Under the pieces are notes generated by a model that saw only the letters and a program-made list of their open reading frames with translations, searched no databases and was not told the DNA's origin. Shown here piece by piece: positions 1-12,039 of a DNA stretch of 64,000 bases (position 1 is its first letter; each line of letters begins with the position of its first letter). Origin of the DNA: Pseudisothecium myosuroides (lineage: Eukaryota > Streptophyta > Bryopsida > Hypnales > Lembophyllaceae); NCBI GenBank assembly GCA_951799445.1, contig OX637287.1, positions 48,017,724-48,081,723 on the forward strand, written 5' to 3'. The position numbers were made by a program, and so were the translations under genes.

Positions 1-2414
1 AATTCACTTCAGGTTCGCCTCTTTTCGTTAATACTATTTGTAATTCAAGATGAACCCTGAAGTGCCTAAATTTAAAAATAGAAAGTCCACTTGGACGCTA
101 TTAAATGATCATTGTAACTTACAAAATAAATTTCTAACCTTTCTTGAAGCCTCCTCAACTCCGTAGAGATGTAAGCGTCTACTTTTGGTCATTTGGGCAC
201 TTAGGGGTTAAAAAAATCTGAATTTTCATGTTGAGTTTGGGAGAACAATGTGACACACTCCACAAGAATGTCGTGGTGGTTTCTCTAAGTGCCTGTGAGA
301 GATTTCTCTTTATGTGGAGCGTGATGATAGACCAAGCGCTTTATTATGATATGACGCTTGGACCTCTAACGGTGTCTTGTATAGGTGATAGGGATCTTGG
401 ACGTCTTAACGTTTGCACTGAGCTTCTCACCGGCAGATATAGAATCGGCTCGTCTGTGGCTGAGAGTACATCCCTGCCACTTCCTCTTTACATATATTTT
501 TGCCTGCAATATTCTCTAGTAGACAATACCCGCACCCCCACACACCCCAGTGGTATTCTCGAAACCCTAGCTGCGTTAAAATTGGCGATGTTCATGTTGA
601 AAAACTATCTTGAATGGTTTCACAATGTACCTGGAGAAAATGGTGTTACACGTGGCTAGGTTTCCTAGAATACCTCTAGGGGGGTTCTACTACACTTTTG
701 TGTGCAATTTCTGTGAGCCAAAGTAATTCTAATATGTTTTTTCAGCTGCAAGTTTGAACTTAAAGTTTTGTTTCTCTAACTTATTGAAACAAAATGGGTT
801 AGTATAAAGTCATGTATGATTTAGTCCTTGATACATTAAATTTTTTTGTTTCAAGTAAAGAGTTTCATGAATACATGAAACATGGTCTAAATTCCAGTGT
901 AGCCCACAGTAATTGCTCGAAATAGTGTAGGGAATATCAGATCTGCCTATCTTATTATGATCAGTCTTGTGCAATGTGGATAATGTGTCGTATCACATCA
1001 ACTAGGGAATTAAAAGAATTAGATTCTACGGAAATCTGTATGATGTGAAATACGCTTGGAAGCTTTTTCATCCTTACGATTCCTCGTTCAGTATAGAAAT
1101 TATTTAGACGTTATGACGATCCCTTCGTACTCAAATATGGAGGCGACACAATTAGCTCAAATTGTCATGTTCAACACTTGTTACTGTTGCATTATCTGTC
1201 AGACCTGATACTTGTTTTATGCATATTCAGGCGTATGAGTCGTCTATAATGGCAACTGCAGATCTCCTATGTACATTTTTCAGGTTAACCAGTGACGTCA
1301 TTTACACCAGGTAGGTCATTTCATTTATTCCTTGTTGTTCCAAGCATATTACGTCGTCAGGTTTCATTTACTCTTACAGCTTTTTTTTATCATTAAGGTG
1401 ATCTTTGACCTTCTTTGACCTTCTTTGACTGTTCATTTTTTCGCTGGATCAGACTGTCAATTCTTCTTCAAGCACTTCTCACAATGTCGTCGCCAGTAGT
1501 AGTCAAACATCTTCAAGTACGTACTCTTGCTCCTTTACCGAATTTCGCTTCCTCATGTCCAGTATGTGAGAATTTTTGCATGCTAGAAATCGGTCTGGAG
1601 GATCGGTCCACATTGTAGATCACCATAATCAATCATAAACATTTCATGAGTGGGCAAAATGAAACAAAACTTGGTCCAAAGAATGTCTCATATGACCTAA
1701 TGAAAGCTGCTAAAAGAACAGGAGATGCAATTTGGGCCTTGGCGGTTGAGATCTGTGAAACCTACTGACTATCTCGCTTGAATGCAGAATGTTTGCCTTG
1801 GTCGATGTGTCCTCCTTTTGCACGTAAGTACAGCAATATTCTCGAAGAAGCCACATCTCCGGTTGTTGAGCTGTAGCCAGATCTTTTTCTTGATGAAGGG
1901 AAACCATGAAACAAAGAAGCTGCTTACGTCTGTGTTACCCGAGGTAATGTTACAACTTCTGAGGTACCCAGTCACCTATAATTCCTCTAAGCAAATCCAT
2001 TTATGCCTGTTGATTTCCTGGTAACTTGTCATTTCCGCCAAATTTGATTGACTGGGTCTATCTTAGTGACTTACCGCACTAGAGAAAAGGCAATGAAGTG
2101 GAAGTTCGCATTGCTCTGTTAGAGCAACTAGCTACCACACTAGAAGGACGGCAGGGTTGAGGAGTTCATTTTTTCATTCCAACATGCTTCGAACATCCTT
2201 TATGCCACCTGAAAGATTCCGCAGCAATGAAGAAGCAAGTCTTCTTCTTTAAGCGGCTATTTTGCTTGGAATCCATTAAATGGCGAAATGGAAGAACCTT
2301 ACTTTATTATTAATGTTAGTTGGAATGGGACCAGTGATAGTGGTTTTGCTTGCCTCCGCTGTGGTAACGCTCTTGTATCAAGTTGCTAATTGTCGTCTGG
2401 ATTTTTTCGTGTAG
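1..2414. other. Left edge, no resolved gene; possibly 5' part of the RME-8-like gene
   Basis: No exon chain could be established here. A 143-codon open frame at 228-659 shows no family signature. A stretch at 1231-1310 is flanked by AG and GT, stays open for 27 codons and could be an upstream exon of the RME-8-like gene, because that family is far longer at its N-terminus than what is visible from 2415. A tandem TTGACCTTCT motif lies near 1400-1430. Positions about 2090-2375 match an intron segment near 26.2 kb. The true start of the gene is probably left of the window. Confidence 0.4.
2090..2375. repeat. Dispersed intronic repeat, copy 1
   Basis: This stretch shares ordered similarity with 26210-26475, including the blocks AATGAAGTGGAA, TGTTAGAGCAA / TGATAGAGCAA, GATTGAGGA / GTTGAGGA, AATGAAGAA.CAAGT and TGTGGTAACGC. 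Both copies are in the same direction and in presumed introns. No coding frame is shared, so it looks like an old transposon remnant or a diverged non-autonomous element. Confidence 0.55.
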
Positions 2415-5400
2415 GGTGTGATGAACTTGTATGCCAATAAATTGACCGAGATGGATGACAAGGTGAGCTTTGTTGTGTTCTCAGTCACACCATTTTTTTC
2501 ACTTTTTTCACCGTATGAAGCGTCAGTGTGGCTTGAAACTTTGCTGACTTTGGGTCTCGATGTGTAGAAGGAACTCATAGACGATTTTTCTGCATGGAAG
2601 GGCACCATAGATTTGCTCCACAGTGGAAATGTGGAGACTCCACTTCTTATATGGAATGACATCAAGCGTGCGGAGCTTCGAAAGGTATAGTCACTTCCTT
2701 ACATCCATGATATGCATGTGGATCTTTCTGGCCGTGTGTGTGTGTTAGGTTGAGTATAACTGTACTTGCAAAAGTAATGTAAGATCTATCTCGTTGTCAG
2801 ACGTGTTATGAAAGTCAGGGGCTCGGTCAGGGGTCACTAGGTAGGGTTAAAATGGTAACTCTCGTAGAGTTATTTTGCTCGGTAACTGGATACGTCGCAT
2901 TCGTCGACTCTGGACCGACGAGAAGGAAGTTAATGCATTGACAGCTACATTTACACTGAATGTGAGAAATTTTAAGTAGAACCTCACTCAGAAAGCGAGC
3001 CCTTGCTACAGGAACAGAGTCTCTCGTAACTTAGTTGCTTTTTATTGGAGATGTTCAGCTTTATGAGTGCGACCAAACTCTGCAACAAGTATCTTTTGTT
3101 GTGTAGAACAATATCGCCCTCTCTGATAAAAGGGGAGTGGGGGTATCAATCTTTATCTTTGGTTTGACTTGACTGTGTATTGTGCGCAGTTTCTTCGGGA
3201 TGAAATGGAGGATTATTATGCAGCCATAGAAACAAATGATGATATATGGTACAACGCTGCAGATGTTCAGCTTGTATATTCCACTGCCAGCGAAGGAGGA
3301 GGTCAGTTTCGCCATCTCACGCGTGCATGTTGCAATCTCCAACATTCAACCTTCAACTGAACCTTCCATCCTGAATGTTGCTACTTGTCAAGACAAACCA
3401 AATGTATTCCTTTCCTTGCTTGGTGCTGCATGGTCCACAATTCAATCACGGGTAGTCATAACTCTTGTACCGAGCCTTGGATCAGAATCTGGATCGTCTT
3501 ATTGACATGTAGAAACGGGTTTCCATGACTTGCAGGGTCAGTTCTTAGAGGCGTTCATCTTGAGCTTCTGGTTGACCATCAGCCCCCGACGTATAGTCCT
3601 TACAGCTCTTTCTGGAAGGTAAGTGTCCATATCAAGGACCTCTCCATTAGATTAGAAAACTTATGAATAGTAAGTTAATGTCAATTGAACAGATATTATT
3701 AATCGGGTCAATATTAAGGTAATGCTACATTTAATGTTAAGTCAATGTTGACTTCATATTAACTTTAACTTTAATATTAAGTCTACTTGCCAATGTAAAT
3801 GTCAAGTTATACGCCACCGACACTAGTTTCACACTAATTTAGTTCACACCATTTGCCTTATTAACGTTTATGAGCCTTGTCAATCTGATGTGGGGGCTTT
3901 AAGATGTGCTTGAACGACCGAATTTCATACCGGTAATCATAATCGCAACGAGTTGTTGTAAACATGTCCGGAAAACACAGCTTGGTCGTAAAGCTACTTG
4001 AAGCATTAGGCCTTTATTTTTGCTGTAAGGCACTCCGTGAAAGAATTTGGGACACCCTGATCTGAAAGTCTCAAAGGTTTTGAATTTGATTAGCTGCAAT
4101 ACAAATATTTACTGTTATTTAGATTTAGTTCTTAATGGAGAGAACATTCCAAAAGATTAATGTTAGTCCTTATTCTTTAGTGTTTAGATGCAGTCAAAAC
4201 CCTTTTGGGCTAGTAAGCTAACACTATATGATGCTTGATTTGTGAATAGCTTGGAGATCCAACGTCTTTATTTCAGTCAGTGTACCAAGCCATGCTTCTG
4301 GGCTTCACGCCATTCTTCGGCAGCAATAATCTTCCTGAAATCGATCTACGACTCGCCGTGCATGTGTTGACCTGGATCTACGAACGTCATACAGATGATG
4401 TTATATGCTGCATGGATGCATTGAATGTCATCGAGGTAATGTCATGAATCATTTTTCTAACAATACCAATGAAAACGAGAAGGAATGGAAGTGGAACCAT
4501 GTTTTTGCAGTAGAATTTGACTTTTTGAAATGTGCTTCCCCATAAGTATATGTGCCACTAGGCCACCCTCAAAACCGACCGACGAATAGTGCATGCATAA
4601 TGGTCATCTCACTTATCTATTGTGGCCCCAATGTCTACTCAAAACCAGCATAATGTCAAGACGCTGTTGTGACTAGATTTTCTTTGCGAAAAGTCCTACT
4701 ATGGCCCTACTCAAAAGTTAGGAGATCACATTGGGACCTCTAAGTCACTTCATTACTGGCTATTTGAAACTTTGATTTAAGCCACATTCAATCCTCATTT
4801 CAGCCTATAATCTCATATATCCAAGGGTGACAATTTAACTCCAAATGCATGCCAAAATGGGGCCCTACAGTAGATGGCTAAAATAGAAGCATGACCACAG
4901 CAGAGCCTTGTACCGTACTTCTACTTGAAACCTTTCCTCCAGGTACTAATGATGGTGTGTTGTTTGAATGTGGCTCAGACAGTGGTGGGGATGCTGCGGG
5001 AAGTGATTGACAGTGAGCATGAGGTTTTTGTATTCAAGCTCATCATTTTCCTGCTGGCCACATTGGAAAGGGGCAGTCGAGAGAACGTAGTACGTTTTGT
5101 CCATGCTGGTGGAGCTGCTGTGCTGGCATCCTTAATGGTGTTCTCCGCTGAGAAGGTAACTCCTTTGTGCAAGTCATCTCTGTCAATGTGAAATAGTCAG
5201 TGCGTGGCAAGTCTAATATCAATCAGACCCAAAATCTAGTGTCATTTATCGTATGTAACAGGATTTTTAGAAGAATTAGAATATTTCAGGAATTTGACAA
5301 TTTCATAAGGAGAATCTTCCCGACGATTCATGGAGAGGTTCCATACGGTCACAATGACTACATCGAAGCCTTCCCTATGATTCATGGGAGGCATTTGTAC

Positions 5401-8400
5401 AAGTACTGTGACCAGAAGAAAACTCTTACATTTATCTTTTGTCAAGTGATCATTGTGACTAGAGGGAGAGCTCTGCATGAATCATGGAAAGATTCTCTTT
5501 TGATGTTGTCTAAAAATTACCGAAACCTTAAAGAATACGCCGTATTTTCTTGTATATGTATTTCCTATTTGGCAGAAACAATTCGAACGTTTCTGGTTTG
5601 GTTGTGCAGAGTTGTCAGAATAAGAGGGAATTTGAAAGCGATGGCTGGACAAGCAAGGGTGCATTAGCGCTGGGTCAATATGAAATCCTCAACTACGTGG
5701 GCTCAGACGGAAGTGCCAGGATGGTGAGGGTTCCGTCCGTCATGGCTCGAGGCATTTCGGGGAAATCCACGAAAGATGGCAGCTTGGATGCCAAAGATGG
5801 CATCAGATGGCAGGACAGGAAAGTCCCTCCTAAAATTCAGTTGGGCTTAGTCTTGGACAAAATAGAAACTATTTTGAGGTACTGTTTCATTCTTTCTTAC
5901 TTCCAAATTTCACTTTGGGATTTTTTACGAGTCGCAAGCTGGGATAGATGCTTAGGAGGATTGGATTTACCTTGGCAATTTGAACTTAGATTTAGGGCCA
6001 ATTTACTTTAGATTGCACAGGTTGAAGCAACAAGCTTGAGATTACGATCTAAAAATTTGAACCACTGTCATGTGCAATTAGGTTTCAGATAAGAAACTTA
6101 AAATAATCCATTGTATTTCTGACATCTATGACGCATTTTAGGTAATCCGTGTCAATCCGCTCCAAAGTGCTAGTTTGAAACCTTTTTTTCTCAAATAATT
6201 TTAGCCATATAAGTTCCACCTCGTGATGCTCTTTTCTGTACTTGGGCTAGTGTATAGTTGACAATGGACTGAAGGAGTTAGAAGGAGCGAAAGATGATTT
6301 TTTTACCAATTGTGGTATAGGATTTTATTTTATCTCAAGCTTGTTGCTTTGACATCTGCAATTTGAAGTGGCACTTCGACTTCAAAGGCTATTGCTGGCT
6401 GGGTATATTGTTCAGTGTTGGTTTTGGATTCCTGATCTTCTGCATTCGACATGGTTTAGAACAGAAGTGCATGAGCTAACTGGAGGCAATTTGGTGACAG
6501 ACTCTCTGGTGATATTATTAGCAATAAACAGTATTATCCACCATCGGCTGCAGTGTTGAGCTTGTCTAAAAAGGAGACTCTATGCCAACTTGTGCAAGTT
6601 CTACTGCGGCTGAAGTCGCCTGAATTCGGCAGGTATGTAGAGACCGCCTCTGATTTTGTGATTTTGTGTTGATATTTCTTTAAAGTCCTTGATACTATTT
6701 GCAGCACTGTAGGGCTTTTGTTCTTAGGTACTGAAATCTCATTCTCACATAGTGTTTCACCATTATTTGAGAATTATACGATTTGAGCTTCCCTAGGAGT
6801 CTCAGGTTTCTGTTCTCGTATGGACTTCCATCGTCTTTATGTTATACTGACCAAACTTCTTGGTCAGGGTTTTAGAGATTATTTCGACTATTGCTAAAGA
6901 AAACAAAAGTGCCTCGGCGAAGTTGTACTCACTGGGTGCGTTTGAGATCCTTCTGTGGAAATTCCTTGCTGGGGATATAGTTGATGCGGAGAAAGACATG
7001 ATCTGCAAATTCTTGTTGCAGTGCCATTTAGAGCAGGTATTCGGCGGCCATTCCAGTTTGTACTCTTTTCACTAAACCTCATTCTATTTGTGATATTTTT
7101 CAGTTCTTCATTTTCATTCAATCAACATTTTTCTGAAATATTTCTCAAGCAATCATTAGTTTCACGTACTTAAATGCCATAGTCCCTCAGCGTTTCCGCC
7201 CATGAGTTCGCATTCATCTGCATCGAAATTTACTTATTCGTTATTAAGTATGAGTGATATGAACAATCGGGTGACTACATATTTACCTGGGAGTGCTGGC
7301 AATTTCCCTTATGTGTATTCTTGAGATGAAGAGGCGTCTTAGTAACGTTTCTTTAACTTCACCTTTCATGATATACTCTGGTGGCAGGATCAAGGGACGA
7401 TGCTTACAAGCACTGAAATAGACCTGTCACCTTGTAACGGTAGTGCACTTCGGCTGTACTTACCGGATGGACTCATTTTGAGACTTATGTCCGAGGTTAG
7501 TACAGTACTTTCCATTAGTTTAATTGCACTGGATTTAATCTACCGAGAATCCAGACATCTCCTGATAGGAAGTGATCCTAATTGTGACGGTTAAAATTCA
7601 GTGCTCTTGATTTAGTAGAAATACTCAAGGTTCTCTCATTTTGGGTGCAGGATATGGATTCATACAAAGTCTTTGCAACAGTACTGGATACTGAAGAAGA
7701 TGCACCTGATATTATCTGGAACATGGACATGCGGAAACGTTTGCTGGATCATCTCACATCTGAGCTGGAGGTGTATGTGAGAGATCGTGCCAGCGATGCG
7801 AAGGCCCTTTATTTGCACACTCCTCGAGCTCCTATATACTATCCTGAGTTGGCTGGTAAATCCGGATTTGGCACAAAATGCATGTACACTTCAATGAATG
7901 GTTGCCATTGTTAATATGGAGTTGTATTCTTCCTTTCTTTCTCAAGTTCTAGAAGCAAACTTTGTTTGTCAGTTCACATGCGACCAGCACGTCTAGAGGA
8001 GGCCTCTGTTGGATCATGGTGATCGTAGGAAGCCCTTGAGTCATGGAGAAAATTTTCGTTATGATGTCTAAAAGTTTCTGAAACAGTCTAATTGTACTGA
8101 AAACCCCCTCTTTAAGTTGAGTTCACATTTAAGATCGTTAATTGATCCTGACTTGCTCAGAACTGGAGTTTGGATTGTACCAAGGAAACTGAATCTCGCA
8201 CAACGGAGACTAACTCATCATACGAGTTTACTACTTAATCTCTTTTTCTCTTTTGAATTTTTGCAGATACGGTGTTCTCCGCTCCTTTCTATCTGCAGAA
8301 TCTTCTTGATGAAGAGCGGTATCACGGCTACCCTATCGAAGACCCTGACGGGTTCCTGAACAGTCTCATGCTGGTAAGTTGAGCCTTTGAAATTGAGGTA

Positions 8401-11400
8401 CCTTAACAACCTGATTTCTTATACCTGGGTTCAGTAACAATAGGAAGTTTCAGGAATTTTGGACAATATAATAAAGAGAATCTTCATAATTCATGAGGAG
8501 TTCTCCCTGTAATCATGCAGGGTTCTATTTCTCTTACTTATCATACTAAATATCTTCTTTTATTCTTCAACTATCAAACGGTCTACTCAAGGGACTACAG
8601 TGAACTGGGGAATTAGTTCTACTATGTGCATTGTCCCTCAGGAACAAAGTTTACATGCATAGTCTTGGACATTCTGTAAAATGACATTGATCCTTGGTCT
8701 TTATGTTGTTGTCGGATGTGAAGAGGACCTTTCTTTATTTCGTACGTGTTCCTGAGTTACGAGAGAAAGTTCTCTTCTTCCGTTGGCCTTATGGCAACTC
8801 TTTTTGTGATATAGGATCTTCGGAAGTTAGCGAAATCTTGGGATTTAGTGTGGTGCAAAGAAATCAAGCGAATCCAGCTCCTCCTCAAAGCTCTGGTTTG
8901 ACCTCAACCCCTTGACTCTGTCTTTTGTACTGGCGATGGAGCTTTCGGTGAAGAGCACGTGTTAGTCTTCAACAAGCTACCTATCTAGTTTTCAAGGGCA
9001 TGAATTCGTCACCTGGTTTGTGAGTTTCTCTGATGCTGCATGTCTCTGGACTAAATTCAGAATGATTGAGAGTCTGAAGCGTTTGTTTCATATGTGCAGG
9101 CATACCTCGTCGACCGCTTTCCGCTCATACTACCAAGAGATGCCGAGTCCCTACTCATAACAATGGCGTCGCCAGCATTACAGACGTGCCTTTCCGAGAA
9201 CGAGAGTTCCGATCAAGTCTGCATCGAGATCCTGCAACACACAGTCAAAGTGCTCCGCAGGGTGGTAGCTGTGAAGACAAATGACGGTGACTTACCTCAG
9301 GAATCACTCAACTTCGCATTGGAAATCCTCTCACTCGGCACTCGGTGGAGCACCACCAACACCAGTCTCGACTTAGCGCTGGCAGGCTCTGCGTCTTTGT
9401 TGGAGGTCATGTCCTCGCACGGGAACGGCAGAAAGCATCTATGGGAGGATCTGCGGTGGCAGAAAGGCATGCAGTGGGCTCTCAGCTCTGCTGTCAGTGA
9501 CAACACTGCCACGCCACCACGCGGTCTCAGCCCTGTTTCTTATCATGCCTTGAATGCTCTCAAGTTCTTTGCGGGGGACTCTGATTACAGTGAGCGCATT
9601 GTTGACGAGGGCTTCCATCTTCCTCTGCTTCTCCTGATCGTCCCATTTGTCGATCCGAAGTCCGAATCGGCAATCTCTACATTGCCAATTTCTGCTGCAG
9701 ATGTGCTTGGCTCTTTTGTACGTGCGGAGAGGTCCCAGATTAGCTCACTTTCCAAGCTTATCCCAAGACCTCTTCTATTATGCTTGAGAAACGACGAGGA
9801 TCTCGGTCGGTTCATCAACATGGCAGGGTCGGATATTCAGAACCCGACTACCGTGTGGACTGCTGATGTGCGAGCTGAGCTTCGTAGGCGAGCTCAGGAG
9901 CAGATTGCAAAACGGAACGATGAAGAAGTAACGAATGGTGACGAAGCGAACTGGTTGCGAACGTTCGAGTATGCCTGTCTACAAAAGGAGTTTGTAATTG
10001 GGGGTGTTTTTGTGAAGCACCTGGCGTTTGGGCACTGGGAGGGAGCTGACATTCCAGACAACTCCGCGTTTCTGGATCTAATGATGGAGCATCTTGACAA
10101 GGAACGAAAAGTGGCGAGCGTTGGGAACCAAATGGAGGACTATGAAGACAAGCATGTGATCTTCTCGGAAGGCATGCAAGAGCAGGGAAGTCATTCAGCT
10201 GAGCTTGAAAAGTACGCCACAGTGTTGGTAGCATGCAGGGAGTGCATGAAATTTGCAGCGTCGCATGGCAGGAACGATCTCATGCAATGCTTCAACTTGC
10301 AGACGTTCCTGCAAACGGCGTTGACGGAAGATTGCGCGCCCATCGTATGGGCGGAGCTCATGTTCATTTTCAAGGAGTTCGCTCACAATCAGACCAATCT
10401 CAGCGCCATTCTCCAGTCGAATTTACTCGGGTTAGCAGGGATCCGTCTCTGGGAGTCTCTGACGGAAGATAAGGGCGAAGAATCGAGAGCAATTTTGCAT
10501 ACCACTCTTGACATGCTGCTGTTTTTGAGTGAGAACATGCCAGCTACTGTCGAGGGGACGAACTATTTCGCTACTACTGGGGTCTTCTTCCCCTTGCTCG
10601 GCATCTTTTGTGACGTTGATTTACCAAACTTACGAACAGGGATCGTGGAGACTGAGAACATAACCCCACGTCAGAGACTAATGGCAGCGTGCGTACTTGG
10701 ACAACTGCTTTTGTGTTCTTGTGGGGTCGGTCAACGCCTGAGCTTCCTTGGAGAATCAGCTGAGCCGAAGGATCCATTTAGCGAGTCAAAGAAACTCAGG
10801 GTGATGACCACTGATGTGGATGACCTCATGATGCTTCTGGAGCCGGGCAACGAAGGGGAGAAGCCGCTGGTATTCCAAACTTTGATGTTTCTTATGCCGC
10901 TGGAGCTTCTGTCCACCCTAGCGCATAACCCAGCGCGAGCTTGCAATCTGTACAAGGAGACGGTGTACAATCCAAGGTTAGTTTGGGACGATGAAACACG
11001 GCGTCGTGTCTCTCAAACACTCACAACGGAAGCGATTCAGTTGCAAGCTTCTGTGAAGGGTCAGGTAGTTCCAGGGCTTGGCTCCTGGGCTTTGGAGCTT
11101 GATCAACCAGTTTTCACTCGTTGGATATATGCCACTGTCTTAAATGACGACAGCAAGCCTCTCTACAGAAACTCACAAGAGTCATCCTACGTGCCTGAAA
11201 TGTATTTGGGGGGATTCTTTTTGGATCAGTTTTTAAGAATTCCGGAGTATTTTTTCGGCACCATCCTCGAGCAGCGTTTTCTTCGTGAAGTGAAGAAGGC
11301 CATTGTGTTGGACTTATTTGCAGAAGATCCTGATTCTCTCCGGAGGGTGCTGCTCGCTTTACTGCTTCTTTTCAAAGGGCGACCTTATTTATTATCCGGG

Positions 11401-12039
11401 AAATCCTACATCGACATCTTCATGGCTGTGAACGGTCTTTTATCCTCAGTTGGCCCTGCAGCGCGTATGCTTGCGCAACCAGCCCTTATTTTGACTCACT
11501 CGATTGCTAATCACAAAGACATAATCGACTGCATGACTTCTGAGGATTTGCTGCACTCGCTGATCTCCTTTCTCTACTTGGACGTCCCCAAAGAGGCAGC
11601 TGGATTCGCTGGCACCGACCCCAGGTTGTGCAGTCTCATGCTTTTGAGGAGGTTGTTGAGACTCAGTCCCTCAACCGTGAAAATTACCTCGAATGCAGTT
11701 TTGCAGAAACTGGCTGATACAGCTCTTGATGTGGAAGGAAGTAAAGAAGTATCGAAAGCCGCACGAGAGTGCCTGGCCTTGATGTGTCATGACAAGCGTA
11801 AAGGGAAGGAGATCATCCATTTTTTGGACTCCTCTGTGCATGAGGATAGTGTCGGCTTTTGGGATATCCCCGTCGAGAGTATTTGGGACGACGTTGCCGG
11901 GTCTGACGTTCTGCAGCATTTTCTGCGACATCGGTATCCGTGCTCGTGGTGGGCTGCTGACGATGACGCATCTGTCAATTCACAAACAGTTGCTAATGGC
12001 CTTGATGAGGACCAAGAGATTTTCAGAACCACCAGCTGA
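2415..12039 (+). CDS. RME-8 / GRV2 (DNAJC13)-like endosomal protein, 5'-partial, J domain not found
   Basis: Family members act on endosomes in clathrin uncoating and vacuolar/retromer sorting. Phase-matched exons: 2415-2462, 2568-2684, 3190-3301, 3536-3618, 4250-4435, 4943-5155, 5610-5878, one ending at 6632 (open from about 6475, start unresolved), 6868-7036, 7388-7495, 7651-7855, 8267-8373, and 9100-12039 (979 codons). Hallmarks are four IWN-type repeats: PLLIWNDIKRAELRK (2641-2684), DIIWNMDMRKRLL (7706-7750), a VWT version (about 9840-9880) and a VWD version (about 10970-11010). The first is followed by VLRGVHLELLV, the third by FVIGGVFVKHL and the fourth by EMYLGGFFLDQFL, as in family IWN repeats. 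The segment KLYSLGAFEILLWKF (6868-7036) fits the family region before the J domain. The J domain (HPD motif) should follow PIEDPDGFLNSLML at 8373, but the next exon in phase (9100) resumes in the helical-repeat region. The exon between 5878 and 6632 is incomplete. Confidence 0.72.
5262..5530. repeat. Dispersed repeat family A, intronic copy
   Basis: The segment contains blocks such as CAGGAATTTGACAATTTCAT, GGAGAATCTTCC, GATTCATGG and ATGATGTCTAAA-like text that recur at about 8014-8110, 8431-8530 and 50590-50800. The copies are partial and diverged. Three of the four lie in introns of the RME-8-like gene. Confidence 0.5.
8014..8110. repeat. Dispersed repeat family A, partial copy
   Basis: Contains GAGTCATGGAGAAAAT, TTATGATGTCTAAAAGTTTC and TGAAACAGTCTAATTGTACT. 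It is similar to 5470-5530 and to 50700-50790. It lies in the intron between exons 7651-7855 and 8267-8373. Confidence 0.45.
8431..8530. repeat. Dispersed repeat family A, partial copy in the intron where a J domain is expected
   Basis: Contains GGAAGTTTCAGGAATTTTGG, AAGAGAATCTTC, AATTCATGAGGAG and TCTCCCTG, matching 5280-5350 and 50600-50660. It sits in the 726-bp intron 8374-9099. Confidence 0.45.

Noticed and set aside
228..659. 143-codon open frame near the left edge
   Set aside because: No family motif, no splice partner and no supporting composition change; it may be chance or part of an unseen upstream gene.
5200..5667. 155-codon open frame
   Set aside because: It overlaps repeat family A and crosses an intron-exon boundary; the supported coding frame begins at 5610.
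9848..10234. Minus-strand open frames over the large RME-8-like exon (for example 9848-10234)
   Set aside because: They are shadows of the well-supported plus-strand coding exon.
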